DNA of 64,000 nt from Thermaerobacter subterraneus DSM 13965 (GTDB lineage Bacteria; Bacillota; Sulfobacillia; Thermaerobacterales; Thermaerobacteraceae), in contig NZ_JH976535.1 of the NCBI RefSeq assembly GCF_000183545.2, forward strand, positions 1,293,890 through 1,357,889, in the 5' to 3' direction. Positions 1-7,726 of this stretch are shown one piece after another. How positions within the stretch are numbered: position 1 is the first letter of the stretch; each line of letters starts with the position of its first letter. The position numbers and the translations under genes are program-made. Under the pieces are notes generated by a model. The model did no database searches. It had not been told where the DNA came from and saw only the letters and a program-made list of their open reading frames with translations.

Positions 1-1
1 C

Positions 2-952
2 TTTGGCGTGCTGGCATCGGTCATCGCCCGGGCCTTTGCCGAGGTGGTCAACGCCAACGTGCTGCGCAACACCCCGGTCGAGGCCATCATGATCCCCATG
101 CTGCTCGCCGCGGTCTTCCTGGTCCACCACCGCACCGTCACCGTGATGCGGGCCATCGAGCTGACCTTCCCCGTGCTGGTGGTGACCCTGGTGCTGCTGG
201 CCCTGGCCACCATGGGCCGGGTCAACCTCATCTACGTGCGGCCCCAGTGGGCGCTGGGCGCCGGCCCCCTCATCCAGGGCGCCGCGGCGTCGCTGTTTGC
301 CTATTCAGGGTTCGCAGTGTACCTCTTCCTGCTGCCCGAGCTGGAAGCCCGGCCCCGCCGGGCCATGCCCTGGCTGGTGGCAGGCCTGGTCGGCCTGATC
401 TACAGCATGGTGGTGTTTTCGGCGGTGGGCACCTTCGGGGTGGTGGAGGTCCAGCGCATCACCTGGCCCACCATCGAGCTGGTGAAGGTGACCCAGATCC
501 CTGGCCGGGTGTTCGAGCGGCTGGAGTCGGCCTTCCTGGCCGTGTGGGTGACGGCGGTGTTCACCACCGTGGGTCCGGCCCTCTTCGCCGCGGCCAAGGC
601 CTTGCAGGCCCTGTTCGAGCTCGACGAGCACCGGGTCCTGGCCCCCATGGCCCTGCCCCTCATGTACGTGGTGGCGCTCCTGCCGGCCAACTTCGCGGCT
701 GTGGGCCAGCTGATGACCGTGCTGGGCTGGGTGAGCCTGGGCCTGGAGGTGGCCGTGCCCCTGCTGCTCTGGGCGGTGGCGGCGATCAAGGGCCGGCGCC
801 TGCAGCGGGCTCACCGCGGCCCCGCGGCGGCGGCTGCCGCCGGGGCCGGTCCCTCCCCCGTCCGCCCGTCCGGGGGTCCATTCGGGCGGGTCGCCGGTGC
901 TGGATCGCCCGCCGGGTCCGGGGCGGCCTCCGGCCCCGAGCGCGGGGTGTAG
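2..952 (+). CDS. Spore germination permease, GerAB family (5' truncated by window edge)
   Basis: The reading frame is open from the first bases of the window, so the true start lies upstream and only about the C-terminal 316 residues are present. The protein is almost wholly hydrophobic, with roughly eight membrane segments, and its pattern fits the APC-superfamily GerAB/GerKB permeases that form the inner-membrane transporter-like subunit of germinant receptors. The last 45 residues are a Gly/Pro/Ala-rich cytoplasmic tail, longer than is usual. The GerAC-type lipoprotein gene follows after 3 nt, which is the conserved gerA-gerB-gerC order, so a GerAA subunit gene is expected just upstream. 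Family assignment rests on topology plus the neighbour; which germinant it senses cannot be told. Confidence 0.85.
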   Translation, partial: FGVLASVIARAFAEVVNANVLRNTPVEAIMIPMLLAAVFLVHHRTVTVMRAIELTFPVLVVTLVLLALATMGRVNLIYVRPQWALGAGPLIQGAAASLFAYSGFAVYLFLLPELEARPRRAMPWLVAGLVGLIYSMVVFSAVGTFGVVEVQRITWPTIELVKVTQIPGRVFERLESAFLAVWVTAVFTTVGPALFAAAKALQALFELDEHRVLAPMALPLMYVVALLPANFAAVGQLMTVLGWVSLGLEVAVPLLLWAVAAIKGRRLQRAHRGPAAAAAAGAGPSPVRPSGGPFGRVAGAGSPAGSGAASGPERGV

Positions 953-955
953 CCC

Positions 956-2179
956 GTGGCCCGGTGCTTCCAGGGCGCCCGGCGGGCGGTGGCTGCGGAC
1001 CGGCGTCCCTCTCGCCGCCCCGGCGGGCGGCTGGTTCTGGTGCTGGTGGCGGCCGCTCTGGTGCTGGGCGGGTGCTGGGACGCCCGGGACGTGGAAGATC
1101 GGGCCATCGTGGTGGGGGTCGGCCTGGACCGGGCCCGGGGCGGGCGCATCGAGGTGAGCCTGGAGGTGACCATTCCCGGGGGCACCACCACGCGGCCGGG
1201 CATCAGCGGCAACCAGCCGGGGCAGCGTGGCGGCCTCCAGGGGGGCACCAAGGTGGTGCTTGCTGCTACGGGAGCCACGGTCCACGAGGCGATCGCGCAC
1301 CTTCGGGATGCCGCCCGCTTTGACATCTTCCTCGGCCACGTGCGGGTGGTCCTCGTCGGGGAGGACCTGGCCCGGGCTGGGGTCCTGCAACACCTGGAGA
1401 TGCTGGTGCAGAACCCCGAGATCCGGCGGCTGATCCCGCTGGCCGTCGTGCGGGGCCGGGCGAAGGATTTCCTGACGACGACCATGGCCCAGGACGCCAC
1501 GGCCGCCCTCTACCTGAGCCAGATGCTGGACGATCTGACCCGCACCGGCCGTGCCCCCAACGTAGACCTGTCGCGGTTCCTCACCGATGTCTCGGAGCCC
1601 GGCGTCGATCCCGTGGCCTCCGTGCTGCGGCAGGCGGCGGGAACGGAAGCGGGCATCGACTGGGCCGGCCTGGCGGTGTTCCGGGACGACCGCCTCCAGA
1701 CGATCATCCGGCCGCCCGAGGCATGGTACCTGATGTGGGCCATGGGCAGCCCGCGGCGGACCACCCTGTACGTCCCCGTGCGGGAGCCTGTATCGGGCGG
1801 CGTGGTGCTCGACATCTTCCACGTGGACTCGCGCCTCAACCTCCAGGGGCCGCCGGACAGCCGTGAGGCGGTGCTTCGCCTGCTGGTGGAGGGGCGGGTG
1901 GTCGAGCACCGGGCCGGCGGGATCGACCTGACGGACACCGCCACCATGCGCCGGATCCAGGCCCGTACCCAGCGGGACCTGCAACAGCGGGTGCAGCGGA
2001 TCGTCGCCCGCGTCCGCGACCTGGGGGCGGATCCCTTCGGCATCGGGCGCGCCTTACGGGTGGTGGAGCCGTCCCTCTGGCCGCAGCCGGGCAGCGCGAC
2101 GCGGCAAGCGGCAGAGCGCATCGAGGCCCGGGTCGAGGTCGTGGTCCGGGTGCGCCGCACCGGCTTGACCATCCGGTAG
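956..2179 (+). CDS. Spore germination lipoprotein, Ger(x)C / GerAC family
   Basis: A 407-residue protein starting at GTG, 3 nt after the GerAB-like gene. The N-terminus is basic, followed by a hydrophobic stretch ending in a lipobox LGGC with Cys40 as the predicted lipidated residue. The mature protein begins CWDARDVEDRAIV, the typical GerAC opening (CWD-x-rE-v). GerAC proteins are lipid-anchored on the outer face of the spore inner membrane and work with GerAA and GerAB in nutrient-triggered germination. The length matches the family. The two genes are almost certainly co-transcribed. No odd features apart from the long basic leader before the signal segment. Confidence 0.93.
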   Translation: MARCFQGARRAVAADRRPSRRPGGRLVLVLVAAALVLGGCWDARDVEDRAIVVGVGLDRARGGRIEVSLEVTIPGGTTTRPGISGNQPGQRGGLQGGTKVVLAATGATVHEAIAHLRDAARFDIFLGHVRVVLVGEDLARAGVLQHLEMLVQNPEIRRLIPLAVVRGRAKDFLTTTMAQDATAALYLSQMLDDLTRTGRAPNVDLSRFLTDVSEPGVDPVASVLRQAAGTEAGIDWAGLAVFRDDRLQTIIRPPEAWYLMWAMGSPRRTTLYVPVREPVSGGVVLDIFHVDSRLNLQGPPDSREAVLRLLVEGRVVEHRAGGIDLTDTATMRRIQARTQRDLQQRVQRIVARVRDLGADPFGIGRALRVVEPSLWPQPGSATRQAAERIEARVEVVVRVRRTGLTIR

Positions 2180-2271
2180 AACCGCGCCCCTGGGCCCGGG
2201 GTGCCGGCCCAGCCGCAAGGCGGGACCGTCCCCACGAGAGGGGCACCAGGAGGGGCAAGGGGGGTGCCGGC

Positions 2272-2511
2272 ATGTCCACCATCCTGGCGGTGGTGGCCCT
2301 CCTGGCGGAGGCCGCGGAGCCCGTGACGGCTCTGGCCTTCCTGGGCAGCGGCCTGTTCCTCTTGCGGTTCGAAGCGACGGCCGGGGACCTGGGACCCGCC
2401 GCCCGGCGGCTGGCCCGCCGGGTGGGCTGGGCGTACCTGGTCCTGGCCGGCGTGATCGGTGTCCTGCTGATCACCGGCATCGTGCCCTGGGGCCTGGCAG
2501 AACACGGGTGA
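2272..2511 (+). CDS. Small two-span membrane protein, unknown function
   Basis: A 79-residue protein with an ATG start and purine-rich GGAGGGGC and GGGG stretches upstream. Two hydrophobic segments (about residues 3-35 and 52-74) flank a short charged loop, predicting a small integral membrane protein. It lies 92 nt after the GerAC-like gene on the same strand and may belong to the same transcript. Other germination operons sometimes carry a short fourth membrane protein (GerD/GerKD-like), but no specific motif supports that here. Function unknown. Confidence 0.55.
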   Translation: MSTILAVVALLAEAAEPVTALAFLGSGLFLLRFEATAGDLGPAARRLARRVGWAYLVLAGVIGVLLITGIVPWGLAEHG

Positions 2512-2540
2512 CCGGCGTCCTACCCCCTACTGGGGGATCG

Positions 2541-2557
2541 GGCCCGCCGGGCGGGCC
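2541..2557. terminator. Short GC hairpin between converging genes
   Basis: GGCCCGC pairs with GCGGGCC across a 3-nt loop, between the small membrane protein gene (plus strand) and the TetR gene (minus strand). There is no T-tract, so this is only a possible bidirectional terminator. Confidence 0.3.
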
Positions 2558-2576
2558 GTAGAGGGCAAGAACGGGC

Positions 2577-3203
2577 TCAGGCGCCCGGCCAAGCCGCCCC
2601 GAGCCCCCGCAGGCAGAACCCCACCAGCGGCTCTACGGCTTCGGCCAGATCGGCCGGCACCTCCGCCTGCAGCCAGCTGATCACCACCTCGTAGAGGGCG
2701 CCGATCAGGGCGCGGGCGGCGATGTCCGCCGGCTGGTCAGGGAGCAGGCCCTCCTCCACCGCCTCGCGGATGTCTTCCGCGACAAGGTCCCAGAGCTCCC
2801 GGTGGATGCGGGCCAGGAGCTCGTCAAAGAGGGGATGGGCGCCCGGCGCCCGGACCAGGGCGATGTGGGCCAGGTTGCGATGGGCGCCGAAGACCCCCAG
2901 GGCCGCCCGGATGGAAGCCGCCAGCTTATCCAGCGTAGTGGCCATGCCGGCCCGGGCCGCCACCACCTCCGCCAGCACCCGGCCGTACAGGCGCTCGATC
3001 AGGGCGATGCAAGACTGCTCCTTGTTGGCGAAGTAGAGGTAGAAGGTCCCCGTGGCCACTCCGGCCCGCTCCACGATGTCCTTCACCGTGGTCTGGTGGT
3101 AACCCCGGGTGGCGAACTCCGCGGCGGCGGCTTCCAGCAACTGCTCGTACCGTTCCTGCAGGCGGGGGTCGTTGCGCCCCGCCAGGGGCGGCTGCTTGGC
3201 CAT
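2577..3203 (-). CDS. TetR/AcrR-family transcriptional regulator
   Basis: A 208-residue protein. The start is the ATG at 3203, preceded by AAGGAG at good spacing; longer readings upstream run through intergenic sequence. Residues 13-60 form the TetR DNA-binding domain, with the typical RERYEQLLEAAAAEFATRG opening, then TTVKDIVERAGVATGTFY and LYFANKEQ, the recognition-helix region. The C-terminal helical ligand domain is generic, so the effector is unknown. It is divergent from the deacetylase gene. A 20-nt inverted repeat lies between its start and its -10 element, consistent with autoregulation. Confidence 0.93.
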   Translation of the reverse strand: MAKQPPLAGRNDPRLQERYEQLLEAAAAEFATRGYHQTTVKDIVERAGVATGTFYLYFANKEQSCIALIERLYGRVLAEVVAARAGMATTLDKLAASIRAALGVFGAHRNLAHIALVRAPGAHPLFDELLARIHRELWDLVAEDIREAVEEGLLPDQPADIAARALIGALYEVVISWLQAEVPADLAEAVEPLVGFCLRGLGAAWPGA

Positions 3204-3516
3204 GATCCGGGCTCCTTGGCCTCCTGTATGCCTCACGGATCTCCTGCATGCATCACGTGCGGAACCTGACGCACGGAACCTGGCTCGCAACTGGTTCATT
3301 GTAGCATGGCGGTCTGCCCCCGGACATAGGTATGAAGGGGCGCCGGGGCCCGGCCCAACTCCCTGGAGCGACGCACCTTGCCGGCCGGGCCGGCCGGAGG
3401 ATCCCGACGCCCGGACCGCCTCCCGGCGCCGGCCCGGGCCGGCGCGGCATGCCGCATCCCGGTCCGGCAGCCTTGACGAATCCGGCCCCGGCGGGCGCAG
3501 GGACGGAGGGACCATC
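3204..3516. other. Divergent intergenic region, tetR / deacetylase
   Basis: 313 nt without a credible gene. It holds the tetR -10 and the inverted repeat described separately, and the Shine-Dalgarno of the deacetylase gene (GGACGGAGGG, ending 6 nt before its GTG). I could not find a convincing sporulation-sigma promoter for the deacetylase. Confidence 0.6.
3256..3303 (-). promoter_or_regulatory. tetR promoter -10 element and candidate operator
   Basis: On the minus strand a TACAAT hexamer (3303 to 3298) sits about 95 nt before the tetR start. No good -35 is visible at 16-18 nt. Just downstream is a perfect inverted repeat, CGTGCG-N8-CGCACG (3256-3275), in the region where a bound repressor would block initiation. 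Operator function is inferred from position and symmetry only. Confidence 0.4.
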
Positions 3517-4401
3517 GTGGCAGGGGAGGAACGCCGCTGGTTTGCGGCCGGGCTGCTGGCCGGCCTGTTCGTCCTGGTCCTGGCGGTGCGCATGGCCGCG
3601 CCCACCCCGGCGGACGACATGGTATCCCCCGCCGGCCCGGCGCCGGTGGTGCCGCGGTTTGCCGCCGGGGAGCCGCCGGCTCCCGCCAAGAAGAAGCTGC
3701 CCATCTACAGCGTCCAGACGGACGCCAGGCGGATCGCCATCTCCTTCGACGCCACCTGGGGCGCCGACAAGACGCCCAAGATCCTGGAGATCCTCCGCCG
3801 GCACAACGTGAAAACCACCTTCTTCCTGGTCAGCATGTGGATCCGCAAGTATCCCGAGGAGACCCGCATGATCGCCCGGGAGGGGCACGAGATCGGGCTG
3901 CACTCCGCGACCCACCCCGACTTCCGCACCCTCTCCGACGCCGAGATCCGGCGCGAGCTGGAAGACAACCTCCGGGCCGTGCGGGAAACCGCCGGCTTCG
4001 AGGCCCGGCTGTTCCGGCCGCCCTTCGGCGCCTACGACGACCGGGTGATCACGGTGGTGGAGAGCATGGGCATCATCCCCATCCAGTGGGACGTGGATTC
4101 CCTGGACTGGATGGACGTGACGCCGCAGCAGATCGTGGACCGGGTGACCCGGCTGGTTCGTCCCGGTTCCATCGTGCTCTTCCATAACAACGCGGAGTCG
4201 ACGCCCGCGGCCCTGCCCGAGATCCTGCGGCGCCTCCAGGGCGAGGGGTACGAGATCGTCCCCGTCTCCCAGCTCCTGCACAAGGGGCCCTACTACATCG
4301 ATCACACCGGGCGCCAGATCCCCACCGGCCCGCCGCGCCTGGCGCCGGCCCCGTCCCCCGGCCGGGAGCCTGAAGGCGGCGGGGGGCGAGAACGGGAGTG
4401 A
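3517..4401 (+). CDS. Polysaccharide deacetylase (NodB domain), PdaB-like
   Basis: A 294-residue protein; the GTG start follows GGACGGAGGG at 6 nt. Residues 9-26 form an uncleaved signal anchor, then a Pro/Ala linker, then a NodB-homology carbohydrate-esterase-4 domain from about residue 70. Visible motifs: SFDATWG with Asp78 (the PdaB-like first motif, with a single Asp where canonical enzymes have two), zinc ligands H129-x3-H133 (HSATH), and RPPFGAYDD at 167-175. PdaB-type enzymes act on spore cortex peptidoglycan in sporulating Bacillota; location would be membrane-anchored and extracytoplasmic. The deacetylase fold is clear; the sporulation role is inferred from the motif variant and from the organism. 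Confidence 0.88.
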   Translation: MAGEERRWFAAGLLAGLFVLVLAVRMAAPTPADDMVSPAGPAPVVPRFAAGEPPAPAKKKLPIYSVQTDARRIAISFDATWGADKTPKILEILRRHNVKTTFFLVSMWIRKYPEETRMIAREGHEIGLHSATHPDFRTLSDAEIRRELEDNLRAVRETAGFEARLFRPPFGAYDDRVITVVESMGIIPIQWDVDSLDWMDVTPQQIVDRVTRLVRPGSIVLFHNNAESTPAALPEILRRLQGEGYEIVPVSQLLHKGPYYIDHTGRQIPTGPPRLAPAPSPGREPEGGGGRERE

Positions 4402-4626
4402 GAACGCATCGTAAGAGCGGCCGCCGCGAGGGCGCCCCAAGCCGGTCCCGGGCCGGCCGGCCCTGGATGGGCCTGGCGGCCCGGCTGCGCCATTCCTGTG
4501 ACCCGCCGCCGGCCCGGAAAAGGAATCCCGCCCTCCCGTCCGAATGGTAGGGGAAAGGGCCGCGGGAGGGGGCGGGTTCGGCCGCCGGACGAACCCGGCC
4601 TGCCGGGACCCGCTGGGGGTGAGGCC

Positions 4627-5709
4627 ATGACGCTGGGAGGGCCGGAGCCGGCCGCCGCAGCCGTGCGGACCGTGATCAGCCGGGCCACCGATCCGGCGCC
4701 GCCGGGGATGCCGACCACGGGCCCGCTGGTCGACCGCTTCGGGCGGGTCGTGCGCAAGCTGCGCATCTCCCTGACGGACCGCTGCAACTTTCGGTGCGTC
4801 TACTGCATGCCCGAAGGGGACATCCCCTGGATACCCACGACCGAGATCCTGACCTTTGCCGAGATCGAGCGGGTGGTGCGGATCGTCGCCGGGATGGGGG
4901 TGGAAAAGATCCGCCTGACCGGCGGCGAGCCCCTGCTGCGACCCGGCGTGGAGGAGCTGGTGGCGCGGCTGGTGCGGGTGCCGGGGATCCGTTCCGTCAG
5001 CATGACGACCAACGGCTTCTTCCTGCGGGAAAAGGCCGGGGCCCTCAAGGCGGCGGGCCTTGCGGGCGTGAACGTCAGCCTGGACTCGCTGGACCGCGAC
5101 CGGTTCCGGCAGCTCACCCGCCGGGACGAGCTGGACCGGGTGCTGGACGGGATCGCGGCGGCGGCCGCCGCGGGCCTTGAGCCCATCAAGATCAACGCCG
5201 TGGTGATGCGGGGCTTCAACGACGGCGAGATCGAGACCTTCCTGCGCTGGGTGCGGGAACAGCCCATCCAGCTGACCCTGCGGTTCATTGAGTTCATGCC
5301 CCTAGACGGTTCCAACGTCTGGACCCGGGATCTGGTGTACACGGCGGCGGAGATCCTCCAGCAGGCCCAGCGCATTGCGCCCGTGGTGCCCCTGCACAAC
5401 GACCCCGCGGACCCGGCCCGCCTGTACCGGTTCGCCGACGGCAGGGGCACCTTCGGCATCATTGCATCGGTCTCCCAGCCCTTCTGCGCCAGCTGCGACC
5501 GGATCCGGCTGACGGCCGACGGCAAGATCCGCAACTGCCTGTTCGCCGTCGAGGAGTTCGACCTGCGGGAGCTCCTGCGCGGCGGGGCTGATGATGAGGC
5601 GGTGGCGGCAGCCATCCGGCGGGCGGTGTGGGCCAAGTGGGCCGGCCACCTGATCAACCAGAAGGGTTTCGTCAAGCCCCAGCGGGCGATGTACGCCATC
5701 GGCGGCTAG
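4627..5709 (+). CDS. moaA: GTP 3',8-cyclase (molybdenum cofactor biosynthesis)
   Basis: A 360-residue radical-SAM enzyme that converts GTP to 3',8-cyclo-GTP in the first step of molybdopterin synthesis. The radical-SAM cluster is C53-x3-C57-x2-C60 (CNFRCVYC). The C-terminal second [4Fe-4S] cluster that binds GTP is C287-x2-C290-x13-C304. The chain ends in Gly-Gly, as MoaA should. I chose the ATG at 4627 because GGGGGTGAGG sits just upstream. No other moa/mog genes are visible here. The cofactor would be needed by the molybdenum hydroxylase at 10.8-15.1 kb, but the two loci are not one operon. Confidence 0.96.
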   Translation: MTLGGPEPAAAAVRTVISRATDPAPPGMPTTGPLVDRFGRVVRKLRISLTDRCNFRCVYCMPEGDIPWIPTTEILTFAEIERVVRIVAGMGVEKIRLTGGEPLLRPGVEELVARLVRVPGIRSVSMTTNGFFLREKAGALKAAGLAGVNVSLDSLDRDRFRQLTRRDELDRVLDGIAAAAAAGLEPIKINAVVMRGFNDGEIETFLRWVREQPIQLTLRFIEFMPLDGSNVWTRDLVYTAAEILQQAQRIAPVVPLHNDPADPARLYRFADGRGTFGIIASVSQPFCASCDRIRLTADGKIRNCLFAVEEFDLRELLRGGADDEAVAAAIRRAVWAKWAGHLINQKGFVKPQRAMYAIGG

Positions 5710-5858
5710 AGCCGGCGGTGGGGGCGGCCGCCGGGCCCGGCACCGGGGGGTTCAGGAGCCGCTGGAGGCGCCGCCTGCGCGTGCCGGCCAGCGGCGGCCG
5801 GGAAGACTGGCCCCCGTCCCTCCTTCGCGCTATCCTGGTGGCAACTGGAGGGATGGCA

Positions 5859-6428
5859 ATGGCTGAACCCACCTTCGACCGCCAGGCCGCCTGGCAGCTG
5901 TTGACGGAGTTCACCCAGTCCCCCCACCTGATCAAGCACGCCCTGGGGGTGGAGGCGTGCATGCGTTACTATGCCCGCCTCTTTGGCGAGGACGAGGAAA
6001 AGTGGGGGATCACCGGCCTGCTCCACGATTTCGACTATGACCGCTACCCCTCCCTGGACGACCACCCCTTCCGCGGCGCCGAGATCCTGCGTCAGCGGGG
6101 CTGGCCCGAGGAGATCGTGCGGGCGATCCTTTCCCACGGGGATCACACCGGCGTGCCGCGGCAGACCCGGATGGAGAAGGCCCTTTACGCCGTGGATGAG
6201 CTGACGGGCTTCGTCATCGCCTGTGCCCTGGTCCGGCCCACCGGCCTGGCCGACCTGACCGTGCCGTCGGTGAAGAAGAAGTTCAAGGACAAGGCCTTCG
6301 CCCGCGGGGTGAACCGGGAGGACGTGATCCGCGGGGCGGAAGACCTGGGCGTCCCCCTGGACCAGCACATCGCCCACGTCATCGAGGCGTTGCGGGGCAT
6401 CGCGCCGCAGCTGGAGCTGGCCGGGTAG
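5859..6428 (+). CDS. HD-domain hydrolase
   Basis: A 189-residue HD-superfamily protein. Two in-frame ATGs lie 6 nt apart; the second (5859) has the better spacing to GGAGGG. The HD metal site is visible: a His near residue 27, the H56-D57 doublet in LLHDFDYD, and a downstream His in LSHGDH. This compact form, with HPF-x-GAEILR following the HD pair, is common in Bacillota and archaea and is usually annotated as an uncharacterised metal-dependent phosphohydrolase. The substrate is unknown, and the neighbours (moaA, a BtuF-fold protein) give no firm clue. Confidence 0.85.
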   Translation: MAEPTFDRQAAWQLLTEFTQSPHLIKHALGVEACMRYYARLFGEDEEKWGITGLLHDFDYDRYPSLDDHPFRGAEILRQRGWPEEIVRAILSHGDHTGVPRQTRMEKALYAVDELTGFVIACALVRPTGLADLTVPSVKKKFKDKAFARGVNREDVIRGAEDLGVPLDQHIAHVIEALRGIAPQLELAG

Positions 6429-6538
6429 GCCTGCCGCCCGCCCTGGACGGCCGCCCGGTGGCGGCGGTCCGGCCCTGCCGGCATGCTGCCGCCGGGGGCC
6501 GGCCGGGCCGGCAGGCCCGGTTGCGGGAGGGATTCGCC

Positions 6539-7396
6539 GTGCGCATCGTCTCCCTGGCCCCCAGCAACACGGAGATCGCCTTTGCCCTGGGCCTGGGGGA
6601 GTTCGTGGTCGGGGTCGACGACCACTCCGACTATCCTCCGGAGGTGGCGCGCCTGCCCCGGGTGGGGCCGGACCTGACCGTCGACATCGACCGGGTGGCC
6701 GCCCTTGAGCCCGACCTGGTCCTGGCCTCCCTCAGCGTTCCCGGCATGGAGCGCAACGTCGAAGCCCTCCAGCGCCGGGGCCTGCCCCACCTGGTGCTCA
6801 ATCCCCAGCGCTGGCCCGAGGTGCTGCAGTCCATCCAGGCGGTGGCCGCCGCCACCGGACGGGAGGAACGCGGCCGCCGGCTGGTCCGGCAGCTCCAAGC
6901 CCGGGCCGCCGCGGTCCGGCAGCGCATGGCGCGGCTGGCCGCCCGGCGGGGGCGGCCCTGGCGGCTCTACCTCGAATGGTGGCCGCGGCCGCTGATCACA
7001 CCCGGCCGGCGGAGCTGGTTCACCGACATGGCCGAGATGGCCGGAGGGCAGAATATCTTCGCCGATCTCGACCGCACCAGCGGCGTCGTCGAGCCGGAGG
7101 CGGTGGTGGCCCGGGTGCCCGACGTGATCCTGCTGTGCTGGTGCGGGACGCTGCAGGGGCACATGGACCCCTCGCGGGTGGCGGCCCGGCCGGGCTGGAG
7201 CCGGCTGGAGGCCGTGGCCCGAGGCCGCGTCGTGCCCCTGCCCGAAGCCCTGTTCGGCCGGCCCGGTCCCCGCCTGGTCGAGGGGCTGGAGCGCCTGGCC
7301 GGCCTCCTGGCCGGGTTCGTCCAGGAGGAGGCAGGGGAAGGAGGGCCCGGCGAAGATGGATCTTCAGGAAGTGCAGCTGTCCCACCCGGCCGCTGA
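6539..7396 (+). CDS. BtuF/FecB-fold protein without signal peptide (cobalamin-binding-like)
   Basis: A 285-residue protein of the periplasmic-binding family used by vitamin B12 and iron-siderophore ABC importers. It begins directly with the fold (MRIVSLAPSNTEIAFALG), followed by VVGVDDHSDYP and LEPDLVLAS, both typical of the family. There is no signal peptide or lipobox, and no ABC permease or ATPase nearby, so it is probably a cytoplasmic relative rather than a transport component. GTG start with GGGAGG upstream. The 3' end overlaps the next gene by 41 nt. The binding fold is confident; the ligand is not. Confidence 0.82.
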   Translation: MRIVSLAPSNTEIAFALGLGEFVVGVDDHSDYPPEVARLPRVGPDLTVDIDRVAALEPDLVLASLSVPGMERNVEALQRRGLPHLVLNPQRWPEVLQSIQAVAAATGREERGRRLVRQLQARAAAVRQRMARLAARRGRPWRLYLEWWPRPLITPGRRSWFTDMAEMAGGQNIFADLDRTSGVVEPEAVVARVPDVILLCWCGTLQGHMDPSRVAARPGWSRLEAVARGRVVPLPEALFGRPGPRLVEGLERLAGLLAGFVQEEAGEGGPGEDGSSGSAAVPPGR

Positions 7397-7706
7397 CCCC
7401 GCCTCGGCGACGGTGGTGAACGAGGTACGGCGCGTGGCGCCCGGGGTGCAGCTGCAGGGCGATCGCCTGCGCTTCGAAGCCGATCTGGTGGCCCGCATCG
7501 AACCCTTCACCCGTCCGGGCAAGGTGGAGATCTACCGCTGCCCGGAGGGCTGGCTGCTGTACTGCTACGATTCGGCCAAGGACAACTGGGCCTGCTCCGG
7601 TTCCACCCTGGAAGAGGTGATCGGCCGGCTGGAGGAAGACAGCCTGGCCCACCTGGTGCGGGCGGGGCTTGAGCGCAGCGGGCACCTGGCCGCCCGGCGG
7701 CCGTAG
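7356..7706 (+). CDS. Hypothetical protein, 116 residues
   Basis: A soluble, acidic 116-residue protein whose start overlaps the BtuF-fold gene by 41 nt; GGAAGGAGGG lies 10 nt before its ATG, supporting real translation coupling. The central part (KVEIYRCPEGWLLYCYDSAKDNWAC) is rich in aromatic residues with two Cys. I do not recognise a family. It is the last plus-strand gene before a convergent minus-strand gene 20 nt away. Confidence 0.6.
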   Translation: MDLQEVQLSHPAADPASATVVNEVRRVAPGVQLQGDRLRFEADLVARIEPFTRPGKVEIYRCPEGWLLYCYDSAKDNWACSGSTLEEVIGRLEEDSLAHLVRAGLERSGHLAARRP

Positions 7707-7726
7707 CCGGCGCGCGGGGCCGGCGG

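Noticed and set aside
305-1984. Long minus-strand open frame opposite the germination genes
   Set aside because: Gly/Pro/His/Arg-rich translation without motifs, opposite two genes with clear family features; typical of antisense frames in GC-rich DNA.
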